The notes beneath the pieces were generated by a model that saw only the letters and a list, made by a program, of their open reading frames with translations, had not been told where the DNA came from and did no database searches. From Verrucomicrobiota bacterium (GTDB lineage: Bacteria > Verrucomicrobiota > Verrucomicrobiia > Verrucomicrobiales > Verrucomicrobiaceae), in the NCBI GenBank assembly GCA_017301975.1, contig JAFLEI010000033.1, positions 1-64,000 of the forward strand: DNA of 64,000 nucleotides, read 5' to 3'. Shown piece by piece: positions 51,654-59,523 of this stretch (positions within the stretch are counted from its first letter, which is position 1; every line of letters starts with the position of its first letter). A program made the translations under genes and the position numbers.

Positions 51654-53030
51654 TCACACGTGAATCGGATGCCCCTTGGCGACTTCCGTAGCCTCCTTGA
51701 CCATTTCCGACAGGGTCGGATGGGCGTGGATGGTGGCTTCGATTTCGTCCCAGGTGGCTTCGAGATTCATGGCGAGGCCGATCTCGGCGATCATCTCGGT
51801 GCTTTCGCTGCCGATGATGTGCGCGCCGATGATCTCGCCGTGCGGTTCGCCGTAGAGGATCTTGACGAAGCCTTCGGGCTCGGCGGCGGCGAGGGCCTTG
51901 CCGCTGGCGACGTAGGGGAACTTGCCCACCTTGAACTTGAGGCCCTTTTCCTTGGCCGCGCGCTCGGTGAGGCCGATGCTGGCCACCTGCGGATGGCAGT
52001 AGGTGCAGCCGGGGAAGACGCCGACTTTCTTGGGCTTGTGCTTGGTGAAGAGACCTTCCACGCACTGCACGGCCTCATAGCTGGCGACGTGGGCGAGCCA
52101 GGGTGGCCCGATGATGTCGCCGGCACCGTAGATGCCTTTGACGGAGGTCTGGTAGCGCTCGTCGGTCTGGAGCCAGCCGCGGTCGGAGAGCTTGAGCTCG
52201 ATGCCGCCGGGAAGCACGGGGGCGACGCCGATGGCGACGAGGCAGACATCTGCTTCGAGCGTTTCATTGGCAGCACCTTCGACGGTGATTTTCACGCCTT
52301 TGCCGTCCTCGGAGGTGCCGGTGACCTTGGTGTTGGTGAGGATGCGGATGCCGGACTTGGTGAGGCTCTTTTCCAGGGTCTTGCTGACTTCGGTGTCTTC
52401 GACGGGGAGGATGTCTGGGAGCATTTCAACGACGGTCACCTTGGTGCCGTAGGCGTTGAAGAAGTAGGCGAACTCGATGCCGATGGCGCCGGCACCGATG
52501 ACGATGATGCTCTTCGGCTGAGTGGCGAGGGTCATGGCCTCCTTGCTGCCGATGACGGTCTTGCCGTTGAAGGGGAAGCCGGGCATCGGGCGGGTTTTCG
52601 CTCCGGTGGCGATGAGGATGTTGGCGGCCTCGTGGGTGGCCTTGGTGCCGTCTGCGGCGGTCACTTCGACCTTGCCTGCGGCGGGGATGCTGGCGGTGCC
52701 TTTGAGGTAGTCCACCTTGTTCTTCTTGAAGAGGAACTCGATGCCCTTGTTGAGCTTGTCGCTGACGCCGCGGCTGCGGCCGATGACCTTGGACCAGTCG
52801 TACTCGACGCTGCCGATCTTGAGGCCGAACTCCTCGGCACGGTGGGTGATGGTGTGGTAGAGCTCGGCGTTTTTCAGCAGGGCCTTGGTGGGAATGCAGC
52901 CCCAGTTCAGGCAGGTGCCCCCGGCGCGGTCGTTTTCGACGCAGGCCACTTTTTTACCAAGCTGTGCTGCGCGGATGGCTCCGACGTAGCCCGCAGGCCC
53001 GCCGCCGATAACGATGAGGTCGTAGTTCAT
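51654..53030 (-). CDS. lpdA: Dihydrolipoyl dehydrogenase
   Basis: This FAD enzyme reoxidises dihydrolipoamide in 2-oxo-acid dehydrogenase or glycine-cleavage complexes using NAD+. From ATG 53030 it is 458 residues. It has the FAD-binding GGGPAGYVGA, the redox disulfide GGTCLNWGC (C40, C45), the NAD site VIGAGAIGIEFA, the FAD motif GAGDI and the C-terminal HAHPTLSE with the catalytic His. No E1 or E2 gene is nearby. The frame extends to 53090, but MNYDLIVIGGGPAG is the standard start. Confidence 0.96.
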   Translation of the reverse strand: MNYDLIVIGGGPAGYVGAIRAAQLGKKVACVENDRAGGTCLNWGCIPTKALLKNAELYHTITHRAEEFGLKIGSVEYDWSKVIGRSRGVSDKLNKGIEFLFKKNKVDYLKGTASIPAAGKVEVTAADGTKATHEAANILIATGAKTRPMPGFPFNGKTVIGSKEAMTLATQPKSIIVIGAGAIGIEFAYFFNAYGTKVTVVEMLPDILPVEDTEVSKTLEKSLTKSGIRILTNTKVTGTSEDGKGVKITVEGAANETLEADVCLVAIGVAPVLPGGIELKLSDRGWLQTDERYQTSVKGIYGAGDIIGPPWLAHVASYEAVQCVEGLFTKHKPKKVGVFPGCTYCHPQVASIGLTERAAKEKGLKFKVGKFPYVASGKALAAAEPEGFVKILYGEPHGEIIGAHIIGSESTEMIAEIGLAMNLEATWDEIEATIHAHPTLSEMVKEATEVAKGHPIHV

Positions 53031-53116
53031 GAAAAGAGAGTGATTGGGGGTAAGACGCCCGAGAGAAGCGCAGCCCGGCCCCGTATTCAACAGCAGATTC
53101 CCCCCCGGATCGCAGT

Positions 53117-53144
53117 TTGACCTGCGGGGCGGGTGACGTAAACT
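53117..53144 (+). promoter_or_regulatory. Promoter of the HtrA-like gene, very short leader
   Basis: TTGACC (53117-53122), a 16-bp spacer, then TAAACT (53139-53144). It uses the same -35 and -10 hexamers as the pseudopilin promoter. ATG 53156 comes 11 bases after the -10 box, so any 5' leader would be a few bases long. No ribosome-binding site is visible. Confidence 0.5.
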
Positions 53145-53155
53145 CCGGCACGCGT

Positions 53156-54166
53156 ATGTTCTCTCTCTGCACTTTCCTGGCTCGCAGAGCCGCTACGGTC
53201 TTCGTGGCGTCCGGATTCATTGCCACCACCGCCCTCGCCGCAGGGGGAGCGGATAAGAGTTCCGCGCCGCAGACGGACCTGGCCGCGCTCCTGACGGTCC
53301 AGAATGATGTGCAGAAGCTTCTGCCCAAGGTGCGGCCGGCGCTGGTGGCGATCCAAACCGGGGGCGGGACCGCCAGCGGTGTGATCATTTCGGCGGACGG
53401 ACTGCTGCTGACCGCCGCCCACGTGCCCAATGACCCGGGCAAGAACATGACGATCATTTTGGAAGATGGCACCGTCACCACGGCCAAGTCTCTGGGACTG
53501 GACAAGACGACCGATGCCGCCCTGGCGAGGCTGAAAGACCGCGGCAAACCCTGGCCCTTTGTGAATCTGAGCCGTGAAGTCGCCAAAGCGCAGCCGGGAG
53601 AGTGGTGCTTTGCACTGGGGCACCCCGGCGGCTTTGACAAGGCACGCGGCCCCGTGCTGCGGGTGGGCAAAATCATCAAGCAAACCGCCAACAGCCTGCA
53701 CAGCGACTGCGTGCTGATGGGAGGCGACTCCGGCGGGCCGCTCTTCAATTTCAACGGCGAGGTCATCGGCATCCACAGCCAGATCTGGGAGGGGCGGGAC
53801 CAGAACGTCCACGTGTCCATGGCGCCCTTTCTGCGCTCTTGGGAGGCGATGCAGAAGTCCCAGGTGATCAAGACTTGGGGCACGGGTGCCGGAGGCTATC
53901 TGGGAGTCGCCACCGTGATGAGCGACAGCATCGAGCTCGAAGTGGCTGACGTGATCGACGGCTCGCCCGCGCTGAAGGCGGGCATTCGGGCCGGGGATGT
54001 GATCCTGAGTGTCAATGGTGACGACATGACCGATCAGCAGCAGTTCAGCGCCACCGTGAAGGCCCGTGCCGCCGGTGACACGCTCAAGCTCAAACTGCGC
54101 AGCCACGGCAAAGAACGCGAGGTGTCCGTACAACTGACGCAAAAGCCTCAGGAGGAAGGGGAGTAA
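53156..54166 (+). CDS. HtrA/DegP-like serine protease with one PDZ domain
   Basis: From ATG 53156 it is 336 residues with an N-terminal signal-like segment (ATVFVASGFIATTALAAG). The trypsin-like domain has the triad H89 (TAAHV), D120 (TTDAAL) and S192 (GGDSGGPL). The PDZ domain is at about 245-330 (GYLGVATVMS, VIDGSPALKAGIRAGDVILSVNGDDM). It would act in the periplasm as a quality-control or regulatory protease. The next gene, four bases on, is a related protein that has lost part of the triad. Confidence 0.92.
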   Translation: MFSLCTFLARRAATVFVASGFIATTALAAGGADKSSAPQTDLAALLTVQNDVQKLLPKVRPALVAIQTGGGTASGVIISADGLLLTAAHVPNDPGKNMTIILEDGTVTTAKSLGLDKTTDAALARLKDRGKPWPFVNLSREVAKAQPGEWCFALGHPGGFDKARGPVLRVGKIIKQTANSLHSDCVLMGGDSGGPLFNFNGEVIGIHSQIWEGRDQNVHVSMAPFLRSWEAMQKSQVIKTWGTGAGGYLGVATVMSDSIELEVADVIDGSPALKAGIRAGDVILSVNGDDMTDQQQFSATVKARAAGDTLKLKLRSHGKEREVSVQLTQKPQEEGE

Positions 54167-54170
54167 GACC

Positions 54171-55271
54171 ATGACGGACGCATTTCGAATGACGAATAAC
54201 AGGCCCGACGCGAGGCGCGCGGGGGCCGTCCTGCCATTTGTACTTCGTCATTGCGCTTTCCTCGTTTTCCTCAGCCCGCTTTTCCTCCGTGCGGATCCGC
54301 CCCGCCTGCCCCTGCCGCAGGAGGATCGCACGAATGGGAAACACACGCTCGTTGCTGTGGAAAAGCTCAAGCCGCTCACCCTTGCGTGTGCCGCGCGCAT
54401 CGAAAGCCCTCTCGGCCGCCCCATCTGCACGGCCACCATTGTGGGTGAAGACGGCTATGTTTTGATCAAGGCCAGCGAGGTGCCCGAGCTGGCTAAAACA
54501 CGCATCAAGTTCAGCGATGGGCGCACTGCGGACCTGCGCGAGGTGCACCGTGAGACGCGGCTGGACCTGGTGCTGGCCCAGGCGGTCGGCATCACCGGGC
54601 TGCGCGCGGTTTCGTTTGGGGGGGCGCATTCACTCACCCTCGGCCAATGGCTGTGCAGTGTGGCGGATGCGGGCAAGGAAACGCGCATCGGCATTGTCAG
54701 CGCCAAACCCCGCCGCATTCCGGGGGAGGGCGCGGCCATGGGCATCCGCATGGATGAAAAGTCCGTCAAAGATGGCAAAGGGGTGCGCATTGTCGGCATC
54801 GCCAGTGAAAGCCCCGCGGAAGCCGCCGGCCTGCAGGAGGACGACGTGCTCGTCACCATTGCCGGTGAAAAGGTGGCGGAATCCCGCCGCGTTTATGACC
54901 TGGTGAAAAAACGTCAGCCCGGCGAGATCATTGACATTCACTACCTGCGCAAAGACAAGGAGGAGAGCTGCCGCGTCCGCCTGGCCAGCCGCAACAAGGT
55001 GCTGAACAACTGGGAGGGAGAGGACTTCGCCAATGGCGGCGTTTCTCTGCGCAACGACAACTTCCCCGAAGTACTCCAGCATGACATCCCGCTGCTGCCC
55101 ACTGACATGGGCAGTCCGGTGGCCACGCTGGAGGGCAAGGTCGTCGGCATCAACATCGCCCGCGTGGACCGTGTGACCACCTTTGCCCTGCCGGTGGAGG
55201 CGTTCTGGACCGAGGCGCAGCAGTGGATCAAGGCCGACCGCCATCCGCCGAAGGCGGTGCCGGCGGAATAA
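54171..55271 (+). CDS. HtrA-like pseudoprotease with PDZ domain
   Basis: The product is 366 residues from ATG 54171; ATG 54189 is an alternative. A hydrophobic segment (FVLRHCAFLVFLSPLFLRA) serves as signal. The protease-like domain aligns to the upstream protease, but the triad is broken. VLIKASEVPE replaces LLLTAAHVPN (His to Glu103), the Asp is kept (D132), and TDMGSPV replaces GDSGGPL (Ser to Met313). A PDZ domain interrupts it at about 185-270 (GVRIVGIASESPAEAAGLQEDDVLVTIAGEKV), ahead of the Ser-site segment. That order, with the PDZ before the Ser-site segment, is unusual. It is probably a regulator or scaffold. Confidence 0.85.
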   Translation: MTDAFRMTNNRPDARRAGAVLPFVLRHCAFLVFLSPLFLRADPPRLPLPQEDRTNGKHTLVAVEKLKPLTLACAARIESPLGRPICTATIVGEDGYVLIKASEVPELAKTRIKFSDGRTADLREVHRETRLDLVLAQAVGITGLRAVSFGGAHSLTLGQWLCSVADAGKETRIGIVSAKPRRIPGEGAAMGIRMDEKSVKDGKGVRIVGIASESPAEAAGLQEDDVLVTIAGEKVAESRRVYDLVKKRQPGEIIDIHYLRKDKEESCRVRLASRNKVLNNWEGEDFANGGVSLRNDNFPEVLQHDIPLLPTDMGSPVATLEGKVVGINIARVDRVTTFALPVEAFWTEAQQWIKADRHPPKAVPAE

Positions 55272-55277
55272 TTCAGT

Positions 55278-55700
55278 TTAATCTGCCCAGTTCTCGAATC
55301 TCAGTCCTGGAACCTGCGCAAAGTCCACGGTGTTTCGCGTCAGCAGGAGCGCATCATGCGCCAGGGTTATGCAGGCGATCTTCAAATCACGCGCCCCAAT
55401 GCGCACGCCTTCACGGCGCAGCTTCAAAAACAGATCGGACGATTCCTCATCCCAGGCGAGAACCGTCCATTTGGCAAACACTTCAACGCTGGTATGCATG
55501 CGCCTATAGACCTCAATCTGCTCGTGCGGACTGCTGGACCTGCGGTTCAACTCCGCCAGCCATCCGCGCATGGATTCCTCGATGGTCACCACTGTCAGAG
55601 ACGCGTCGTCACCGGAGGCATCGACTCGCGCACGCAACCGCTCGCCCGAATCGGAGGCACTCAAAAACTGCCGCAGCATGTTGCCATCAAGCACCAGCAT
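55278..55700 (-). CDS. PIN-domain toxin, VapC-like
   Basis: From ATG 55700 it is 140 residues. The PIN-fold acidic positions are visible: MLVLDGNML (first Asp), VTIEESMRG (Glu), GARDLKIACITLAHDALLLTRNTVDF (two Asp, then the final Asp). VapC toxins cut tRNA or rRNA as RNases. The start LDGNML is a variant of the usual LDTNVL. The preceding small gene overlaps it by 14 bases, as in a VapBC pair. Confidence 0.88.
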   Translation of the reverse strand: MLVLDGNMLRQFLSASDSGERLRARVDASGDDASLTVVTIEESMRGWLAELNRRSSSPHEQIEVYRRMHTSVEVFAKWTVLAWDEESSDLFLKLRREGVRIGARDLKIACITLAHDALLLTRNTVDFAQVPGLRFENWAD

Positions 55701-55896
55701 GGGTTTTTGGCGCAGCCTGTTCCTTCTCCCAAGTCTGGGTTTTTGCCCATGCCTCGCCTGCGTCCATCGCTGATTCAAAAATCGGATCTTGGGCGAAAGC
55801 TCCGAAGGTGCTCATCCATTCCCGTTTCGGATGAATGGCCACCCGCTCGGCATGTGCTCCAGGCACGCTGGCAGGCTGTGTGGGTGTAACAGGCAT
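55687..55896 (-). CDS. Putative antitoxin of the VapC-like toxin
   Basis: The 69-residue protein overlaps the toxin gene by 14 bases. It is polar, with a helical core (WMSTFGAFAQDPIFESAMDAGEAWAKTQTWEKEQ) and no clear DNA-binding fold. Its position just before a PIN gene is the main evidence for an antitoxin role. Confidence 0.7.
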   Translation of the reverse strand: MPVTPTQPASVPGAHAERVAIHPKREWMSTFGAFAQDPIFESAMDAGEAWAKTQTWEKEQAAPKTHAGA

Positions 55897-56008
55897 GGTA
55901 AAAGATTACACTCTTTCCGCTTCGGTTCAAGGGGTGCCTTTCCTCGACATTCGCAGAAAGTCAGCCACAATCGGCTCCTGCGGCAAGCGGGACGCTTGCT
56001 CTACTCCT

Positions 56009-57298
56009 ATGCGCTACCAACCTCTTCCGGCTGAATTGTTTGTTTCGAATCGCCAGCATTTGTACGCCAAGCTGCCGCCGCAGTCGGTGGTGATTGTGCA
56101 TGCCAATGATGTGCTGCCGACGAATGCGGACGGCTCGCTGAGCTTTGTGCAGAACAGCGACCAGTTTTACCTGAGCGGCGTGGATCAGGAGGAGACGATT
56201 CTGGTGCTTTATCCCGATGCGGCGGATCCGAAGCAGCGGGAGATGCTGTTTGTGCGGGAGACGAACGAGCACATCGCCGTGTGGGAAGGTGAAAAGCTGA
56301 CGAAGGCGCAGGCCACGGAGCGCAGCGGCATCGCGCGCGTGCACTGGCTGGAGGATTTTGAGGTGCAGTTCCGCAGCGTCATGTGCCAGGCGGATCATGT
56401 GTTCCTGAACTCGAATGAGCACCCGCGTGCCACCATCCCCACGGAGACGCGGGAGATCCGCTTCACCCAGCGCTGCAAGCGGGAGTATCCGCTGCACGAC
56501 TACCGCCGGCTGGCGCAGCTCATGCACGAGCTGCGCGTCATCAAAAGCCCTCATGAAATCACGGCGCTGAATGAGGCGATTCGCATCACCAGTGATGGCT
56601 TCCATCGTCTCCTGAAATTTGTGAAGCCGGGAGTGCAGGAGTTTGAGATCGAGGCGGAGCTTTCGCATGAGTTCATCCGCCAGCGTGCGCGCGGCTTTGC
56701 GTACACACCGATCATCGCCAGCGGCGCGAACGCGTGTGTGCTGCACTACATCACCAATCATTGTCAGTGCGAAGACGGTGAACTGCTGCTGCTGGATGTG
56801 GCGGCGAACTACGGCAACTACAACGCCGACCTCACGCGGACGATTCCGGTGAACGGCAAATTCACACCACGGCAGAGGCAGGTCTATGATGCGGTGCTGC
56901 GTGTCTTCAAGAAGTGCTGCCAGATGCTGCGACCCGGCGTCATCATTCGCGAGTATCAGGAGGAAGTGGGCAAGCTGATGGAGAAAGAACTGCTGGGCCT
57001 TGGTTTGATCACCGAGGAAGACATCGCCAAGCAGGACCCCGAAAAGCCGGCGTATAAGAAATATTTCCCTCATGGCACCTCGCATCCGCTGGGCATCGAC
57101 GTGCATGACGTGGGCCACATGTGGAAGCCCGTGCAGCCTGGCATGGTCTTCACGGTGGAGCCCGGCATCTACATCCGGGAGGAGAAGCTGGGAGTGCGGC
57201 TGGAGAACAACATTTTCATCGGTGAGCACGAAAACATCGATCTCATGGCGCATATTCCGATTGAGGCAGATGAGATTGAGGCGCTGATGAAACGCTGA
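56009..57298 (+). CDS. pepP: Xaa-Pro aminopeptidase (aminopeptidase P)
   Basis: From ATG 56009 it is 429 residues. The N-terminal aminopeptidase-P domain (LPPQSVVIVHANDVLPTNADGSLSFVQNSDQFYLSG) is followed by the pita-bread metalloprotease fold. Its metal ligands are D in LLLDVAANYGNYNADLTRT, the second D of that block, H in GTSHPLGIDVHD, E in TVEPGIYI and E in LENNIFI. It removes N-terminal residues before proline, using two Mn. The upstream frame to 55835 has no family match. The rsmE gene follows after one base. Confidence 0.93.
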   Translation: MRYQPLPAELFVSNRQHLYAKLPPQSVVIVHANDVLPTNADGSLSFVQNSDQFYLSGVDQEETILVLYPDAADPKQREMLFVRETNEHIAVWEGEKLTKAQATERSGIARVHWLEDFEVQFRSVMCQADHVFLNSNEHPRATIPTETREIRFTQRCKREYPLHDYRRLAQLMHELRVIKSPHEITALNEAIRITSDGFHRLLKFVKPGVQEFEIEAELSHEFIRQRARGFAYTPIIASGANACVLHYITNHCQCEDGELLLLDVAANYGNYNADLTRTIPVNGKFTPRQRQVYDAVLRVFKKCCQMLRPGVIIREYQEEVGKLMEKELLGLGLITEEDIAKQDPEKPAYKKYFPHGTSHPLGIDVHDVGHMWKPVQPGMVFTVEPGIYIREEKLGVRLENNIFIGEHENIDLMAHIPIEADEIEALMKR

Positions 57299-57299
57299 C

Positions 57300-58025
57300 A
57301 TGTCGCTGCCACGTTTTCATCTGCCCGCCTGCGACTGGGCCTCGCTGCATCTCACGCTGACCGGTGATGAAGCGCAGCATTGCAGCCGCGTGATGCGCAA
57401 GCAGCCTGGGGACACCATCGAGATCTTTGATGGCGCGGGCCGTGTGGCCGTTTGCGAGATCACGCATGTGTCCAAAGCGGAGGTGCAGGCACGCATCGTG
57501 TCGGAATCCAGTGTTCCGCCGTTTCAGACGTCCATCCATCTGCTGCCCGCGCTGATCAAAGGCGAACCGTTTGAGTGGCTGCTGGAAAAGGCGGTGGAAC
57601 TGGGGGCTGCGAGCGTGCAGCCCGTCATCACGGAGCGGACCGTGATCCATCTCGATGCGGCACAGACGGAGAAGAAGCTGACCAAGTGGCGGCGGCACAT
57701 GATTGAAAGCGCGAAGCAGTGCCACACGCCGTTTGTGCCGGAGCTGAAGGCGCCGGTTCCGCTCCTTGCGGGTTTGAAATTTGAGGCTGACTTCAAACTG
57801 ATTCCTGCACTGAGCGAACACAGCCGCACGCTCAAACAAGCGCTGCCGGCATCGAAACCGAAGAGCGTGGCGGTGTTGGTCGGACCTGAGGGCGATTTCA
57901 CGGCTGAAGAAGAAACGCAGGCCTTTGCGGCGGGCTTTGTGCCGGTGACGCTGGGGCCGCTGGTGCTGCGGGCTGAAACGGCGGGCATCGCGACGCTGGC
58001 GATTCTGGGTCATGAGCTAAGGTGA
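57300..58025 (+). CDS. rsmE: 16S rRNA (uracil1498-N3)-methyltransferase RsmE
   Basis: The 241-residue protein methylates U1498 of 16S rRNA using SAM. It starts MSLPRFHLP with an N-terminal PUA-like domain (LTGDEAQHCSRVMRKQPGD). The SPOUT/trefoil-knot part carries KGEPFEWLLEKAVELGA, LVGPEGDFTAEE and LGPLVLRAETAGI, the SAM-binding knot. The gene is one base after pepP, so they probably share a transcript. Confidence 0.95.
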   Translation: MSLPRFHLPACDWASLHLTLTGDEAQHCSRVMRKQPGDTIEIFDGAGRVAVCEITHVSKAEVQARIVSESSVPPFQTSIHLLPALIKGEPFEWLLEKAVELGAASVQPVITERTVIHLDAAQTEKKLTKWRRHMIESAKQCHTPFVPELKAPVPLLAGLKFEADFKLIPALSEHSRTLKQALPASKPKSVAVLVGPEGDFTAEEETQAFAAGFVPVTLGPLVLRAETAGIATLAILGHELR

Positions 58026-58053
58026 CATCCACGCGCACGCGCAGGGGCGTTTA

Positions 58054-58425
58054 ATGGATACCTCCATGAAACAGAAACTCATCCTCCAAGCCCTGTTCCT
58101 TTTCTGTTTTTTCGCCGGGCTGCCTGCAGCAGAGACCGCAGCGCCGGGGGAGAAGGCTAAGATCGAGGCGCTCATCTCACACGTTCAGGGGCTGGAGAAC
58201 GCCACGTTTGTCAGGAATGGCAGCGAGTACAGCGCGGCCAATGCGGCGAAATTCCTCCGGGCCAAATGGGAACGGCATGACAAGGAGGTGCAGACGGCCG
58301 CTGACTTCATCGCCAAAGTGGCCTCCGCGTCAGGCACTTCGGGCAAGGCTTATTTGATCCGCTTCAAGGATGGGAAAGAGACGCCGTGCGGTGAGTATCT
58401 GACGGCGCTGCTGAAGAAGCTGTGA
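58054..58425 (+). CDS. DUF5329-like secreted protein
   Basis: The 123-residue protein has a signal peptide (KLILQALFLFCFFAGLPAA). The mature part matches the DUF5329/YfeK pattern: IEALISHVQGLENATFVRNGSEYSAANAAKFLRAKWERH, then TAADFIAKVASASGTSGKAYLIRF. The function of this family is unknown. It lies 28 bases after rsmE on the same strand. Confidence 0.85.
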   Translation: MDTSMKQKLILQALFLFCFFAGLPAAETAAPGEKAKIEALISHVQGLENATFVRNGSEYSAANAAKFLRAKWERHDKEVQTAADFIAKVASASGTSGKAYLIRFKDGKETPCGEYLTALLKKL

Positions 58426-58443
58426 GCTGGCGAAGATAAGAAC

Positions 58444-59025
58444 CTACTTCAAATCCGCCGGCGTGTTCGCATTGCGGAAGAAGGGCATCTGCTCATCTCC
58501 CAGAGCGTGGGTGATCGCCAGGTCCGCATGCACGGCGGCCTCGATGACGTGCTGAAGCTTGAAGTCTTTTTTGGACAGCGCCTCCTGCATCATGGGGAGC
58601 ATGGAGGGGACGTAGAGGCCGGCGAGGGACTCATCTCCATGGGGGCCGCGGAAGAACCAGCCCTTGTCCGGGCTTTCGTGCTGGTGCAATTGATCGCGCA
58701 GAAAGGCGGGGGTCATCCAGGGCATGTCCACGGCGAGGACGAGGAGGGGCATCTGCACGTGCTCCAGACAACGTGTGATGGCACCCAGCGGACCGTCATC
58801 AATGCCTGCGGGATCGTGCATGACTTCCACTTCATCGCTGGGGCTGACAAACAGGGGTTGCTCGCTGCGGCAGGAGAGCAGCACGCGTTCGGCACCAATC
58901 GACTGCAGCTTGTGCAACTGCGCCTGCCAGAGGTCCTGCCCATGCCAGTGAAGCAGGGCTTTGTCCTGTTTCATCCGGGTGGAGCGACCACCGGCCAGCA
59001 ATACGGCGGCGAAGGGAGTATTCAT
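58444..59025 (-). CDS. mobA: Molybdenum cofactor guanylyltransferase
   Basis: The enzyme attaches GMP from GTP to molybdopterin to give the MGD cofactor. It is 193 residues, the usual size. The nucleotide site is LAGGRSTRMKQDKALL, and LVLAVDMPWMTP (metal-binding Asp) and DESLAGLYVPSMLP are conserved too. Its ATG overlaps the stop of the MOSC gene (ATGA), so the two are made together. Confidence 0.93.
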   Translation of the reverse strand: MNTPFAAVLLAGGRSTRMKQDKALLHWHGQDLWQAQLHKLQSIGAERVLLSCRSEQPLFVSPSDEVEVMHDPAGIDDGPLGAITRCLEHVQMPLLVLAVDMPWMTPAFLRDQLHQHESPDKGWFFRGPHGDESLAGLYVPSMLPMMQEALSKKDFKLQHVIEAAVHADLAITHALGDEQMPFFRNANTPADLK

Positions 59026-59477
59026 GATGGGCGGAGGACGCCGTCGTTCAGGATTTTGGCCCGCAGGCCGCCGTGGCCCTTGAGCGCGGCTTCGGCACCT
59101 TCGGCGAAGGCCTGGTTCATCCAGTGGCAGGGGGCGGCCTCCTGCGTGCCGAGAAAACGCACCCCCTGCACTTCAAACTCGGTGCCGATAAGGGTGTTGA
59201 GATCGATGCCTTTGGTGATGATGTTGCGGCGGAACGTGGAGGGCGGCAGGCCCATGGCGCTGAACTGCTCGCAGAGGCGCTCGTATTGCTCGTGCTCGAA
59301 GAAGGTGACCTGGCCCTTGTAGTCCTCCTTCCAGCCGAAGTAGCGATCACCGCGCAGGCCTTTGCCAGCCACGCATTCAGCCTCGGGCACTTCCACCATC
59401 GGCGTGGTGCCGGGGGGCTGGCCGTGATGACCGACGTAGATGTGCTCCGGGGAGATGAAGATGTGCAGGATTTGCAT
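59022..59477 (-). CDS. MOSC-domain protein
   Basis: From ATG 59477 it is 151 residues. The MOSC pattern is seen in KGLRGDRYFGWKEDYKGQVTFFEHEQYE, RRNIITKGIDLNTLIG and FEVQGVRFLGTQEAAPCHWMNQ, the last with the conserved Cys. MOSC proteins bind the molybdenum cofactor or transfer sulfur to it. The coupling to mobA supports a role in cofactor maturation. The frame continues to 59759, but overlaps a divergent gene there. Confidence 0.92.
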   Translation of the reverse strand: MQILHIFISPEHIYVGHHGQPPGTTPMVEVPEAECVAGKGLRGDRYFGWKEDYKGQVTFFEHEQYERLCEQFSAMGLPPSTFRRNIITKGIDLNTLIGTEFEVQGVRFLGTQEAAPCHWMNQAFAEGAEAALKGHGGLRAKILNDGVLRPS

Positions 59478-59523
59478 GCGGGGCTTGAATGTTGGCTCCA
59501 AGGTGTCCCCAATCCATACGTCC

